Numbered from the stretch's first letter, positions 41,325-51,750 are shown. The stretch: DNA of 53,909 nt from Nitrospirota bacterium (GCA_021847795.1 JAJZPZ010000002.1:1-53909), one strand, 5' to 3'. The notes: generated from the letters alone by a model not told the origin. Numbers and translations: made by a program.

Positions 41325-42233
41325 ATGTCAGCAAAAATCATAAGCGGCACTGAAATCGCCGCCCAGATCAGAGAGGAACTCAAAAAAGAAGTTACGGAGC
41401 TGAAAGAAAAGCACGGGGTTGTGCCCGGGCTGGTCACCATCCTGGTGGGTAAAAATCCCGCCTCGGTCAGCTATGTTACGGGCAAGCAGAAGACAGCGCA
41501 CGAGCTCGGTTTTAATTCGATCCAGGATGATCAGCCGGAGGACATTTCCGAAGCAGACCTGCTCAAACTCGTCGACAAGTACAACAAGGACCCCAAGATC
41601 CACGGTATTCTTGTTCAGCTCCCGCTCCCCAAGCACATTGACGAGAAAAAGGTCCTGAACGCCATCGACCCTGACAAGGATGTCGACTCCTTTCACCCGG
41701 TCAATGTGGGACGCCTGATGATCGGCGGCAAGGAGGCGAAGTTCCTGCCCTGCACGCCTGCGGGAATCCAGGAGTTGATCGTACGTTCAGGCTATGAAAC
41801 CTCGGGGGCCGAAGTAGTGGTTGTCGGCCGCTCGAATATCGTGGGCAAGCCCATTGCCAATATCATGCTCCAGAAAGGCAAGGGGGCCAACTCCACGGTC
41901 ACGGTTGTCCATACCGGGACAAAAAACATGGAGGCCCATTGCAAACGGGCGGATATACTGATCGTTGCCGCCGGAGTGCCCGGCCTCGTAAAGCCTGAAT
42001 GGATCAAGCCCGGCGCCTGCGTTATCGATGTGGGCGTCAACCGCGTAGGCGAGAAGAAGAGCGAAAAGACCGGCAAGATGGTGCCTATTCTAAAGGGTGA
42101 TGTTGACTTCGATGCTGCCAAGGAAATAGCAGGGGCAATAACCCCTGTGCCCGGAGGCGTCGGGCCGATGACCATAACCATGCTCATGAAAAACACCGTC
42201 ACTTCAGCAAAGCTGCACGCAGGGATAGCATAG
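41325..42233 (+). CDS. folD: methylenetetrahydrofolate dehydrogenase/cyclohydrolase
   Basis: GILVQLPLPKHIDEKKVLNAIDPDKDVDSFHPVNVGRL, PVPGGVGPMTITML. Confidence 0.97.
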   Translation: MSAKIISGTEIAAQIREELKKEVTELKEKHGVVPGLVTILVGKNPASVSYVTGKQKTAHELGFNSIQDDQPEDISEADLLKLVDKYNKDPKIHGILVQLPLPKHIDEKKVLNAIDPDKDVDSFHPVNVGRLMIGGKEAKFLPCTPAGIQELIVRSGYETSGAEVVVVGRSNIVGKPIANIMLQKGKGANSTVTVVHTGTKNMEAHCKRADILIVAAGVPGLVKPEWIKPGACVIDVGVNRVGEKKSEKTGKMVPILKGDVDFDAAKEIAGAITPVPGGVGPMTITMLMKNTVTSAKLHAGIA

Positions 42234-42263
42234 CATACAGAACTGAGCCTTATTGCGCGATCC

Positions 42264-42285
42264 GAGGGGGGGACGTACCCCCCTC
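42264..42285. terminator. putative hairpin downstream of folD
   Basis: GAGGGGGG-gacgta-CCCCCCTC. Confidence 0.5.
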
Positions 42286-42288
42286 AGG

Positions 42289-42356
42289 GCTGACCGGCCA
42301 GGTTATAATGTGTCTTCATCGCGTTGTAAAGACTTTCCGGCAGACCGCCCCGCTGT
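42289..42356. repeat. diverged copy of the right half of the 19.2-kb MITE-like element
   Basis: ctgaccggccaggttataatgtgtcttcatcgcgttgtaaagactttccggcagaccgccccgctg vs ctggccggatcataatgtgtcttttatcgcgttagaaagccttccagccagactgccccgctg. Confidence 0.65.
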
Positions 42357-42383
42357 CAACCCCTATAAAACTTTTGTATTTCT

Positions 42384-43655
42384 TTATCTCGGCGACCAGC
42401 TTGCCCTGCTTGCAGGAAGGCTTTTCGGGGTGATCCGCATCAGGCCCTCCCCGTTGCTCCTCATGATATACACGCCTTTTGTCCCGTCCCTGTTGGAAGT
42501 GAATACCAGATACCTGCCGTCAGGGGAAAAAGACGGGTCCTCATTGTTCCCCCTGTCAGTCAGTTGCATAAGGCCCGTGCCGTCCGGCTTGATGGTGAAT
42601 ATCTGGTTTTTCCCGCTGATCATGCTTGTATATACAATCCTGTCTCCCAGGGGAGACCAGGCAGGAGCGGTATTGTAGGAGCCCTGGAAGGTAAGCCTCC
42701 TCGTCCCGTTTCCATCCTTGTCGGCAATATAAAGCTGGGGCGCCCCGGAACGGTTGGAAACAAAGATAATGGAGCTGCCGTCTGCCGATACGGAAGGCGA
42801 AACATCGATCCAGGGGGATGAAATGATCTTTCTGCCCATGACACTGACCGCATCCGCGACATAGATATCAGGAGATCCGTCCTTTGAAGAGGTGAAAATG
42901 AATTCCCTGTTGCCCGGGAAGAAATTCCCGGCTATGTTCAATCCCCTGAGCATGACGATCAATCTCTCCTTCATGGTATTCATATCAAGAATATAGAGGC
43001 CCCACTGGCGGTATCTCTCGGCAGAATAGAGCAATTTGCTTTTATCGCTTGCCCAATGGGGGATAAGGAGGATGCTCCCGGTCACTTTCAGCCCCTGCAT
43101 GCGGCGGCCGTCCCAATCCATCAGGTAAATTTCACGTTTTCCGCCTTTCTCGCCGATAAAGGCTATTTTTGTCCGGAATATTCCCTGCTGCCCGGTGAGC
43201 ACGGCGTAAACATCGTTCGCAATGGAGTGGGAAACCAGTCGCATAAGGCTTTGTGATGAAGCGTATTCCTTCCTGAGGATCTCCTTTCCGTCGGATACGT
43301 CATATGCGGATACCGTGACCGACAGCCCCCGGTCTGTTGACACGACCTTGCCCTTGACAACGAATTCAACCCCTATCCCCATCCATCCCGCGGGCTGGAA
43401 AGGCTGGTCAGGCCTCTCGATCTGGGCTGCCGGGTCAATGCAGGTGAAAAGGCCTGTAAAGTTCAGGTCATCCTTTATGATATCGGACATATCCTTGCCC
43501 CCGGTGAAATCCTGGATGGCAATGGGCAATTTTCTTACTCCGGGCGAGGTTACGTCAATATATACCTTGGCATGAGCAGGGGGAGCGGCGAGTAACGAGT
43601 AACAAATAACAAGTAAGCAAATAAGAATCCTGAATTTGGAAATTTCTTTTCTCAT
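42384..43655 (-). CDS. tolB: Tol-Pal system beta-propeller protein TolB
   Basis: Repeated WSPLGDRIVYTS / FSPDGRYLVFTSNRDG propeller blades; signal peptide encoded by heptamer repeat; last gene of tolQRAB cluster. Confidence 0.92.
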   Translation of the reverse strand: MRKEISKFRILICLLVICYSLLAAPPAHAKVYIDVTSPGVRKLPIAIQDFTGGKDMSDIIKDDLNFTGLFTCIDPAAQIERPDQPFQPAGWMGIGVEFVVKGKVVSTDRGLSVTVSAYDVSDGKEILRKEYASSQSLMRLVSHSIANDVYAVLTGQQGIFRTKIAFIGEKGGKREIYLMDWDGRRMQGLKVTGSILLIPHWASDKSKLLYSAERYRQWGLYILDMNTMKERLIVMLRGLNIAGNFFPGNREFIFTSSKDGSPDIYVADAVSVMGRKIISSPWIDVSPSVSADGSSIIFVSNRSGAPQLYIADKDGNGTRRLTFQGSYNTAPAWSPLGDRIVYTSMISGKNQIFTIKPDGTGLMQLTDRGNNEDPSFSPDGRYLVFTSNRDGTKGVYIMRSNGEGLMRITPKSLPASRASWSPR

Positions 43656-44359
43656 GGTCTGAATCTCACTCCTATTTCTATTTCCTGCGGCGGCGGCGGC
43701 AGGGGGCTTGCTTTGTTTATAGCGCTTAAAACGGACCTGTCAAAGAGCCTGTTGCCGGAACTCCTTTCGATCCCCTGAATGGTTACGCTCCCGTCTTTCG
43801 CTATCCTGATGGAGACCGTTGCCTCAAGGTCCTTATCAAGACTATCCGGGTATACCCACTGCTGCCGTATTCTGCCGACAATTGCCGAGTAGTAGTCCCC
43901 GCCGCTGCCTGACGATGTTCCGCCTGTGCCATGCCTGCCGGGCCTGGCCGCAGCAGATGATGACGCACCGGCCGGGGCCGCCTTGTGATTACCGATATCT
44001 ATCACTTTCCTGAGGGCCGCCAATCGTTCTATTCTCTTTTTTGCCAGCAGTGCGCTGATCCTGTCGCTGACTCTCTGGGTGTCCTGCCTGGTCGGCTTCT
44101 CGATGGCGGGGTTCTGGTTCTGGACAGCCCGGGTTTCTGTTTTTGCCGCGGGCTGCGGGGCTGTTTCGACCTCTGCTGTTTTTGCCCTGGGGCCGGCTGC
44201 AGGCCCTGGTGCGCCTGATGTATCAACCAGAGAGACGATGTAGGGAGAAGGCATCCTGTAGATGCTTGTATGTCTGGCGACTATCCCTGTGACGATGAGG
44301 AGGAGGACATGGAAAAAAAGAGACCCGGTGAAGGCACTGTACATGCCCTGCTCTTTCAT
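43652..44359 (-). CDS. tolA: TonB/TolA C-terminal domain protein
   Basis: N-terminal TM, charged linker, YYSAIVGRIRQQWVYPDSLDKDLEATVSIRIAKDGSV. Confidence 0.85.
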   Translation of the reverse strand: MKEQGMYSAFTGSLFFHVLLLIVTGIVARHTSIYRMPSPYIVSLVDTSGAPGPAAGPRAKTAEVETAPQPAAKTETRAVQNQNPAIEKPTRQDTQRVSDRISALLAKKRIERLAALRKVIDIGNHKAAPAGASSSAAARPGRHGTGGTSSGSGGDYYSAIVGRIRQQWVYPDSLDKDLEATVSIRIAKDGSVTIQGIERSSGNRLFDRSVLSAINKASPLPPPPQEIEIGVRFRP

Positions 44360-44757
44360 GGCAGCGATACTTTTGGCTCGGTGATCATTCCCAATTTTTC
44401 GATTCCGGATTCTTTTATCTCCCCCATCACCTCAACCACCATTCCATATGGCACGGAGCTGTCAGCCTTGAGAAACACATTGGGGTTGAGTTTGCTGAGC
44501 GCCGAAAGCTTTTTCTTCATCTCATCCATGGAAACGGCATTGTTGTTCAGGGACATACTGCCGCCTTTTTTTATAACGATGGTGACCCTTTCTTCAGGGG
44601 GCAGGTCCTTGCCCTTTGCCTTAGGCAGATTGATATCAATTCCCTGCTGGAGGAGCGGGGCGGTGACCATAAATATGATGAGGAGCACCAGCATGACATC
44701 AACAAGGGGGGTGACGTTGATTTCCGACATGGCCGCTCTGTTCCGGGAAGTTTTCAT
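44356..44757 (-). CDS. tolR: ExbD/TolR family protein
   Basis: MSEINVTPLVDVMLVLLIIFMVTAPLLQQGIDINLPKA. Confidence 0.95.
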   Translation of the reverse strand: MKTSRNRAAMSEINVTPLVDVMLVLLIIFMVTAPLLQQGIDINLPKAKGKDLPPEERVTIVIKKGGSMSLNNNAVSMDEMKKKLSALSKLNPNVFLKADSSVPYGMVVEVMGEIKESGIEKLGMITEPKVSLP

Positions 44758-44763
44758 TGACCC

Positions 44764-45390
44764 TTACTGCCTTAAAATGTAATCGACCAGTTCCTCTGAA
44801 AAGTCTTCCATCTCGATTATCATGCGGTTTGCCCTGCTGAGATAGTAGTTGTAGGCGATTACCCCGGGGATTGCCGCAGCAAGGCCCACTGCCGTGGTGA
44901 TCAGGGCCTCTGCAATGCCGGGGGCAACTACGGCCAGGGATGCTGAACCGGCAGCTCCGATGCCCCTGAATGCATTCATGATGCCCCATACGGTCCCAAA
45001 GAGGCCGATAAAGGGGGTTGTTGAGCCCGTTGTCGCAAGGAAGTTCAGATAGCGCTGCAGCTTGGTGGCCTCAAGGGTGGAATATCTCCTGAGCATTCTC
45101 TTGAGTTCATCCTGCTCATTATAGGTTTTTTCGGAATATACAGCCTTGAACAGCGCGGAAAGAGGACTTGTCAGGTATTTTTTCGAAGTGGCGAACAGGT
45201 CTTTTGGGTTGTGCGTTGCCTCGTAAATCCGCAGAAAATCGTGGGTCTCTTTGTCGGCATTTGAAAAGTGGCGCCACTTCTGGAAAATGATTGTCCAGGA
45301 TATAACGGAGAAGGAAAGAAGGATCGTGAGTATTGCTTTTACAACGTATCCTGCCTGTAGTATCAGTTGAATTGCCGAATGCTGCTGCAT
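44764..45390 (-). CDS. tolQ: MotA/TolQ/ExbB proton channel family protein
   Basis: ATTGSTTPFIGLFGTVWGIMNAFRGIG, ITTAVGLAAAIPGVIAYNYY. Confidence 0.95.
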   Translation of the reverse strand: MQQHSAIQLILQAGYVVKAILTILLSFSVISWTIIFQKWRHFSNADKETHDFLRIYEATHNPKDLFATSKKYLTSPLSALFKAVYSEKTYNEQDELKRMLRRYSTLEATKLQRYLNFLATTGSTTPFIGLFGTVWGIMNAFRGIGAAGSASLAVVAPGIAEALITTAVGLAAAIPGVIAYNYYLSRANRMIIEMEDFSEELVDYILRQ

Positions 45391-45483
45391 AACTATTAAA
45401 CTTTAAATAATCCGGCTCCAAAAAGTCAAACAGGCCCGTCCTTACTTGCAACTTCTCCGGTGAATAAGTTATTTTTTCTATAC

Positions 45484-46470
45484 ATGGATTTTGTAAAGAT
45501 CATCAATTCTTTTACAGGCAAGCGGGTGCTGATCATCGGGGACCTGATCCTCGACCGGTACATATTGGGGAAGGTCAGCAGGATATCCCCCGAGGCCCCT
45601 GTCCCGGTTGTCGAAGTCACCGATGAGTCCTTCCTCCTGGGCGGCGCCGCCAATGTGGCGAATAATATCATAGCCCTTGGCGGAAAGGTCTCGATTGCAG
45701 GCATCATAGGCAAGGACACAGCCGGAGGGATTTTAAGGGAATTGCTGGAGAAAAGAGGAGTGAATACCGAGGGCATTATTGAGGACAGGCGCCCGACCAC
45801 CGTAAAGACACGGGTCATTGCCCACAACCAGCAGGTAGTCAGGTTCGACAGGGAAGACCTCAAGAAACTGGAAGGCAGAAATCTTGAGAACCTCCTTGGC
45901 TATGTGAAGAAGGCGATGCAGGGGCATGACGCCGTAATCGTCTCCGATTACAAGAAGGGCGTCATCACCCCGGCGCTCATAAAGGCGCTGGTGCTCTATG
46001 CAAAATCCCGGGGCGCCTTTATAGCCGTCGACCCCAAGGTGGGGCATTTCCATTTTTACAAGAAAGTATCCGTGATCACCCCGAACCTTATGGAAGCATC
46101 CCAGGGCTCCGGCATCGAGATAAAGGACGAGAAGAGCCTTATGAAGGCCGGCAGGGCGCTTATGAGCAGGCTTTCCTGCAAGTCGGTACTCATAACCCGT
46201 GGCGAGGACGGCATGAGCCTCTTTGAAAAGAGCGGGGCGCGGGAAGTCAAATCAACACATATCCCCACAGCGGCAAAGAAGGTTTTTGATGTCACCGGCG
46301 CCGGAGATACGGTAATTGCAACCCTGGCCCTGGCCCATACTGCAGGCGCCACCCTCGAAGATGCCGCCCGCATAGCCAACCATGCCGCAGGGATCGTCGT
46401 GGGTGAAGTGGGGACAGCAGCGGCAACTCCGGACCTGCTGGTCAAATCACTCAAAGGCACAAAGAAGTAA
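45484..46470 (+). CDS. rfaE1: D-glycero-beta-D-manno-heptose-7-phosphate kinase
   Basis: VLIIGDLILDRYILGKVSRISPEAPVPVVEV, FDVTGAGDTVIATLALA. Confidence 0.93.
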   Translation: MDFVKIINSFTGKRVLIIGDLILDRYILGKVSRISPEAPVPVVEVTDESFLLGGAANVANNIIALGGKVSIAGIIGKDTAGGILRELLEKRGVNTEGIIEDRRPTTVKTRVIAHNQQVVRFDREDLKKLEGRNLENLLGYVKKAMQGHDAVIVSDYKKGVITPALIKALVLYAKSRGAFIAVDPKVGHFHFYKKVSVITPNLMEASQGSGIEIKDEKSLMKAGRALMSRLSCKSVLITRGEDGMSLFEKSGAREVKSTHIPTAAKKVFDVTGAGDTVIATLALAHTAGATLEDAARIANHAAGIVVGEVGTAAATPDLLVKSLKGTKK

Positions 46471-46583
46471 ATCTCAAGCTCCAGGCGCCAAATTGCAAAC
46501 AAATTCCAAATCCCAAATTTTAAATTCCGGAAATGAAAGTCCCTCATTTTGAGTTTGTGATTTGATGCTTGGGATTTGTTATT
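46471..46583. repeat. 7-bp-period inverted repeat (caaattc class)
   Basis: ccaaatt gcaaaca aattcca aatccca aatttta ... attttga gtttgtg atttgat gcttggg atttgtt. Confidence 0.75.
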
Positions 46584-46592
46584 ATATAAGGC

Positions 46593-47633
46593 ATGGCAAA
46601 GGCAATAGCGCTCTATTCAGGAGGTCTTGACAGCACCCTTGCGATCCTCGTTGCAATGAAGCAGGGGATCGAGGTGACTGCAGTGACCTTTCTCACTCAC
46701 TTCGGGTGCGACATTTCCGACAAATCTTCCTGCTCCAAAAATCCTTTCTCAGCCGCGGAGAAGTTCGGCTTCGAGGTAAAGCTCTGCCACCTGGCCGACA
46801 AATTCATAGAGATCGTAAAAAGACCGAAGTTCGGGCACGGCAAAAATATGAATCCCTGCATAGACTGCCGCATCCTCATGCTGAAGGAGGCAAAAGAACT
46901 GATGGCCATGCGGGGCGCTGATTTTATCATCACCGGGGAGGTGCTGGGGCAGAGGCCCATGAGCCAGAGGAGAGACACCTTCCCGAAGATCGACAGGGAG
47001 TCGGGCCTTGCAGGGTATGTGCTCAGGCCCCTGAGCGCAAAACTGATGAAGCCGACGATCCCCGAGCAAGAGGGAATTGTCGACAGGGAAAGGTTCTGCG
47101 ATTTTCACGGGAGGTCACGAAAACCCCAGATGGCCCTTGCCGGGGAGTTTGGCCTTACCGATTATCCGCCCCCTGCAGGCGGATGCCTCCTGACAGACCC
47201 GATATACTCACACCGCCTGAGAGATCTGCTGGACCATAGCCCTGCTCATGCGGTAAAGGATATCCAGCTCCTGAGAGTGGGCAGGCATTTCAGGGTCCCT
47301 GACAGCGGGAAAATAATCGTTGGTAGAGATGAGGGGGAGAACGCTGTCATTCAGTCTGCGGCGGAGACCGGTGATTCCCTTTTGTGGGTGGACGGCTTCG
47401 GAAGCCCGCTTGCCCTTGTGTGCGGCAGCGCGACGGATGAAACCCTGGGACTTGCGGCTTCCTTATGCGCGCGGTACTCTGATGCCAAGAAGCTGCCCCT
47501 TGTGGAAGTCTCCGGCCTTAGTAACGGAACGGCGCTTAAGTTCCAGGCAAGCCCGGCCACGGAGGCAGAACTTTCTCATTATATGATCCGCCTGCCGGAC
47601 AAGGCAGGCAGGGAAGAGGAGATGAGCAGATGA
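46593..47633 (+). CDS. PP-loop (MnmA/ThiI-like) thiolation-type protein
   Basis: AIALYSGGLDSTLAILVAMKQG PP-loop SGGxDS; GKNMNPCIDCRILMLKEA; GGCLLTDP. Confidence 0.83.
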   Translation: MAKAIALYSGGLDSTLAILVAMKQGIEVTAVTFLTHFGCDISDKSSCSKNPFSAAEKFGFEVKLCHLADKFIEIVKRPKFGHGKNMNPCIDCRILMLKEAKELMAMRGADFIITGEVLGQRPMSQRRDTFPKIDRESGLAGYVLRPLSAKLMKPTIPEQEGIVDRERFCDFHGRSRKPQMALAGEFGLTDYPPPAGGCLLTDPIYSHRLRDLLDHSPAHAVKDIQLLRVGRHFRVPDSGKIIVGRDEGENAVIQSAAETGDSLLWVDGFGSPLALVCGSATDETLGLAASLCARYSDAKKLPLVEVSGLSNGTALKFQASPATEAELSHYMIRLPDKAGREEEMSR

Positions 47634-48238
47634 AAAAGGCCTTTCTTTTGGTTGTGTTTTTTCTGGTGTCCTGTGCAAGTGTCGTCAATTACCCGCTGAC
47701 CCTTTCCTATCCCCCTGCAACGCAGCGCGAAAAGACAGGGGGCGCAGCCGTTGCCGTGGCATTGCTTGCCGATAAAAGAGCGGTGGCTGACAAGAGATCC
47801 CTAGGAATGGCGGACGGCGAGACCGCCTTTATCTCATTGCTGGATGGGCCGCCGGTTGCGCTTGCAAAGGCCTTTGCCGCAGCCCTGGAGAACAAAGGAT
47901 ATGCCGTCAGGAGACTCGATACCGTATGGGACGGCACGGCCCAGACCCTGATCCCCGAATGGGGCAAGGCAGTGATAGGAGGGGTTCTGGAGGACTTCTC
48001 CATAAACGTCAAGAGCAGCAATCTCGTAAAGACGGAGTACGTATGCTCCGTCAAGCTCACCCTTATGTTTGCAGATGCGCCGGCAAAGGAGATAAAGCAC
48101 CAGGAGAGATTTGAAGTCTCGAACTCCTATGTTACGGTGAACTTCAGCAGGAGAAAGGCTGAGGACCTGATCAACAGCGCCATGGCGGAAACCGTGGAGA
48201 GGGCCGTGGCCAGTGTGGACAAGAGCCTTAAGCAATAG
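47630..48238 (+). CDS. putative lipoprotein (YajG-like)
   Basis: MKKAFLLVVFFLVSCASV lipobox (LVSC); overlaps upstream stop. Confidence 0.65.
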   Translation: MKKAFLLVVFFLVSCASVVNYPLTLSYPPATQREKTGGAAVAVALLADKRAVADKRSLGMADGETAFISLLDGPPVALAKAFAAALENKGYAVRRLDTVWDGTAQTLIPEWGKAVIGGVLEDFSINVKSSNLVKTEYVCSVKLTLMFADAPAKEIKHQERFEVSNSYVTVNFSRRKAEDLINSAMAETVERAVASVDKSLKQ

Positions 48239-48521
48239 CCCTGAACCGCCCGCTTTCGTCATGATGTAATGGCCCATGGCAAATATCGCTGCCGGATATT
48301 TAAGACCCGGGATGGTATTAAACAGCGATGTCTAAGATTTCAACGGACGGTTCCTGCTGTATGCAGGATGGATTGCCGGATGCCTGCACAGGAAGACTGG
48401 GCCTGGACCCGTGAGATGTACGCCGCCCCTGAAGACTCACTGGGGGAAGTGGAACAGTTTATCGCTGCATTTATCCGGAAGGCATGAGAAGCCGGCGTCC
48501 CAGGCGTTTTCCGGCAGCCCG

Positions 48522-49361
48522 CTAGAGCCTTACAGGGACCCCTTTTGATTTCAGGTATTCCTTGGCCTCCCTGACCGTGTATTCCCTGTAATGAAAGATG
48601 GAGGCTGCAAGCACGGCATCTGCTTTGCCTTTCACGATGCCTTCATAGAGGTGCTCTAAATTGCCCACACCGCCGGAGGCGATCACCGGTATGGTAACTG
48701 CCTCGGCAATTGCGCGGGTCAGCGCAATGTCATAGCCGTCTTTTGTACCGTCCTTGTCCATGCTGGTGAGCATGATCTCACCGGCCCCGAGTTCTTCCAT
48801 CTTTTTCGCCCATCTCACGGCATCGATGAGCTTCATCTTCCTGCCCCCATGGGTTGAAAGCGCCCATGCCGGGCCGGCGGCAGGAAGGGTGAGGCAAACG
48901 CCTTTGAGCGCCGGATCGGCGGACCAGCCTTCACCGGTCGCTTCGGCCATGTTGTTGTCCACCCGCTTTGCATCTATTGCCACGACAATGCACTGGCTCC
49001 CGAACTTCTCCGCAGCCCGGCTGATGAAATGCGGGTCCTTTACCGCTGTCGTGTTTATCGAAACCTTATCGCAGCCGGCATGCAGCAGGTTGCTGATGTC
49101 CTCTATGGTTTTAATGCCCCCGCCCACAGTGAGGGGCATGAATACATCATCAGCCGTCTTTTCCACGACATCGAGTATGATTTTCCTTTTCTCGTGCGAG
49201 GCTGTTATGTCGAGGAATATGAGTTCATCCGCGCCCTGCTCGTCATAGAAGATCGCGTTTTCAACAGGATCTCCCGCGTCCCTGATATTGACGAAATTCA
49301 CGCCTTTCACGACCCGGCCGTCCCTTACATCAAGACAGGGAATAATTCGTTTAGCCAACAT
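48522..49361 (-). CDS. hisF: imidazole glycerol phosphate synthase subunit HisF
   Basis: [36 protein letters not shown]. Confidence 0.97.
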   Translation of the reverse strand: MLAKRIIPCLDVRDGRVVKGVNFVNIRDAGDPVENAIFYDEQGADELIFLDITASHEKRKIILDVVEKTADDVFMPLTVGGGIKTIEDISNLLHAGCDKVSINTTAVKDPHFISRAAEKFGSQCIVVAIDAKRVDNNMAEATGEGWSADPALKGVCLTLPAAGPAWALSTHGGRKMKLIDAVRWAKKMEELGAGEIMLTSMDKDGTKDGYDIALTRAIAEAVTIPVIASGGVGNLEHLYEGIVKGKADAVLAASIFHYREYTVREAKEYLKSKGVPVRL

Positions 49362-49379
49362 ATTGCTGAAAACCTCTCA

Positions 49380-50105
49380 TTACGTAGTGCGTGTGGTGAG
49401 CTCTATTGCGCTCTTCAGATCGAGTGAGCCGGAATAGATCGCCTTTCCGGTGATTGCTCCCCAGAGGCCTTTTATCCCGAGCAGCCTCCTGATGTCATCT
49501 ATGGAGGATACGCCCCCGGAGGCAATGACAGGGATATTCAGGGCTTCTGCGATCCCGCGCGTTGCCCCGATATTCGGCCCGGTCATCATCCCGTCTTTTG
49601 AAATGTCCGTATAGATGATGCCCGCAGCCCCGTAATCCTGCATCTTCAGGGCAAGGTCCGTTGCCTTTACCCGGGTGACTTCGACCCATCCTTTAACGGC
49701 AACGAGCCCGTCCTTCGCGTCAATGCCGATGATCACCTGCCCGGGATATTTCAGGCACGCCTCTTTGACGAGTTCCGGTTTCTCAATGGCAACAGTGCCC
49801 AGGATCACCCTGTTGATGCCCAGGGAAATGAGCCGGTCTATTCTTTCGATGTCGCGTATCCCGCCCCCCACCTCGATCTCCATGGACACGGATTCCCTGA
49901 TCTGCCTGATGCTCTCGAAATTTTTCTGGCTGCCGGTAAAGGCGCCGTCAAGATCAACCACGTGCAGGAGTTTTGCGCCGCAGGATTCCCATTTCCGCGC
50001 AGTAGCGCCCGGGGCGTCGGAATATACCGTGGCATCCTCCTTTTTCCCCTGGAGGAGCCGCACACAGAGGCCGTCTTTCAAATCTATTGCTGGAATTATG
50101 ATCAT
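49380..50105 (-). CDS. hisA: phosphoribosylformimino-5-aminoimidazole carboxamide ribotide isomerase HisA
   Basis: [44 protein letters not shown]. Confidence 0.95.
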   Translation of the reverse strand: MIIIPAIDLKDGLCVRLLQGKKEDATVYSDAPGATARKWESCGAKLLHVVDLDGAFTGSQKNFESIRQIRESVSMEIEVGGGIRDIERIDRLISLGINRVILGTVAIEKPELVKEACLKYPGQVIIGIDAKDGLVAVKGWVEVTRVKATDLALKMQDYGAAGIIYTDISKDGMMTGPNIGATRGIAEALNIPVIASGGVSSIDDIRRLLGIKGLWGAITGKAIYSGSLDLKSAIELTTRTT

Positions 50106-50148
50106 ACGGTAATATAACATAATATTTGAGCGGGGAAACAGAAGTGAA

Positions 50149-50928
50149 ATGGTAAATTATATTTTGAAAGCCCACAGGCAGGCCCTCTCTGCATATGCCG
50201 GAATTGTATGTCTTCTGGTCCTTTTTGCAAGCATGTCCGAGGCCATGTCTTTCAGCGTGCCTGAAAGGCTGGACTACAATCTCACCTGGGCGGGCATCAA
50301 AACAGGCGAAGCTGTTCTTGAAGCCAGAAAGGACGGGCCGACGATTCAGTTCATATCAAAGGCAACCTCCTCGGCGTGGGTCTCCCTGTTTCACAAAGTC
50401 GATGACCTTGTAGTCAGCACTCTCAAAAAAGGAGAAGGCGGCACTCCCTACGATAAGTTTATCGGCATCCCCACCAGCTATAAAATCAAACTGAAGGAAG
50501 GAGGCTACCGGAGAGATAAGGAATTCACCCTTGATCACACAGCAAAGAAGGCCGTCTATGTAAATCATCGCACCGGGGAAAAACTGGTCATGAATATAAA
50601 CGGGCCGGTTCTGGACCCCCTTGCAAGCTTCTACTACATCAGGACCCTTCCCCTGGAAGTGGGGAAGTCGGTCTTCGTTGATGTGATCGACAGCAAAAAA
50701 CTGTACAAGGCTGAGGTCCGGGTAATCAGAAAGGAAGTGGTCGAAACCCCGGCAGGCACTTTCAACACGATCCTCATAAAACCGATCATCAAATCGGACG
50801 GCATCTTCCACAGGAGAGGCAATATCTTCATCTGGCTCACTGATGACAAGCAGAGGATCCCTGTATTGCTGAAGACAAAGGTTGCGCTCGGCTCTGTCAA
50901 AGCGGTCCTTGCAGGAGGCAAGTACTGA
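50149..50928 (+). CDS. DUF3108 domain protein
   Basis: [52 protein letters not shown]. Confidence 0.87.
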   Translation: MVNYILKAHRQALSAYAGIVCLLVLFASMSEAMSFSVPERLDYNLTWAGIKTGEAVLEARKDGPTIQFISKATSSAWVSLFHKVDDLVVSTLKKGEGGTPYDKFIGIPTSYKIKLKEGGYRRDKEFTLDHTAKKAVYVNHRTGEKLVMNINGPVLDPLASFYYIRTLPLEVGKSVFVDVIDSKKLYKAEVRVIRKEVVETPAGTFNTILIKPIIKSDGIFHRRGNIFIWLTDDKQRIPVLLKTKVALGSVKAVLAGGKY

Positions 50929-51671
50929 TACCCGTATCTGTTGTCATCGTTGCAAAAAACGAAGCGGCAAATATTGGCGAAGCGCTCCGCAGCGTGCAGG
51001 ACTTTGCCGAGATCATTGTTATCGACGACTTCAGCACTGACGGCACTGCAGAGATCGCAAAGAAATTCAATGCAAAAATATTCGAGGTCCCCTGGCAGGG
51101 CTATGCAAAGCAGAAGCAGGCGGGCATAGACAGGGCAGCCCAGCCGTGGGTCCTGGTCCTTGATTCGGACGAGCGGGTTACGGAAGCCTTGGGAAAAGAT
51201 ATTGCGGCTGCGGTTTCGGGCGCCGAATACAGGGGCTATTACATCCCGAGGAAAAATTTCTTTCTCGGTAAATGGATACGCTACGGCGGCTGGTGGCCCG
51301 ATTATACCCTCAGGCTTTTCAGGAAAGACTCCGCTCATATGGAGCAGCGGGAGGTGCATGAGAAGATCGTGGTCAACGGCGATACAAGCCGCCTCAAAAA
51401 CCCCATGGAGCACTTTACCTACCGGACGATCTCAGACTACGTCAAAAAGATGGACAACTACTCCACTCTCGCTGCACGGGAGTTGAAGGGAAAGGGCGTT
51501 TCGTTTAAACCCTGGCATCTCTTTCTAAAACCCCCGGCCACGTTCCTGCGGATGCTACTGCTCCAGCAGGGCTTCAGGGACGGCTTCTACGGGCTCATCC
51601 TCGCCATGCTGTATAGCTTTTACACCTTTCTCAAATACCTGAAACTCCGGGAGATGCAGAAAAACACGTAG
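50925..51671 (+). CDS. glycosyltransferase family 2; likely CTG start
   Basis: (L/M)[53 protein letters not shown] 50913-50918 six nt upstream. Confidence 0.85.
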   Translation: MIPVSVVIVAKNEAANIGEALRSVQDFAEIIVIDDFSTDGTAEIAKKFNAKIFEVPWQGYAKQKQAGIDRAAQPWVLVLDSDERVTEALGKDIAAAVSGAEYRGYYIPRKNFFLGKWIRYGGWWPDYTLRLFRKDSAHMEQREVHEKIVVNGDTSRLKNPMEHFTYRTISDYVKKMDNYSTLAARELKGKGVSFKPWHLFLKPPATFLRMLLLQQGFRDGFYGLILAMLYSFYTFLKYLKLREMQKNT

Positions 51672-51750
51672 TCCAACAGGGCTGGTTGCTTCGCCTGCCT
51701 GCTATTGCCTACAAAGATAACTGTTTGCTATACTATAACTTCACCTTAGA

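Noticed and set aside
48269-48487. 72-aa ORF upstream of hisF
   Set aside because: No recognisable family or clear SD; possibly a remnant (EDWAWTREMYAAPEDSLGEVEQFIAAFI) but unsupported
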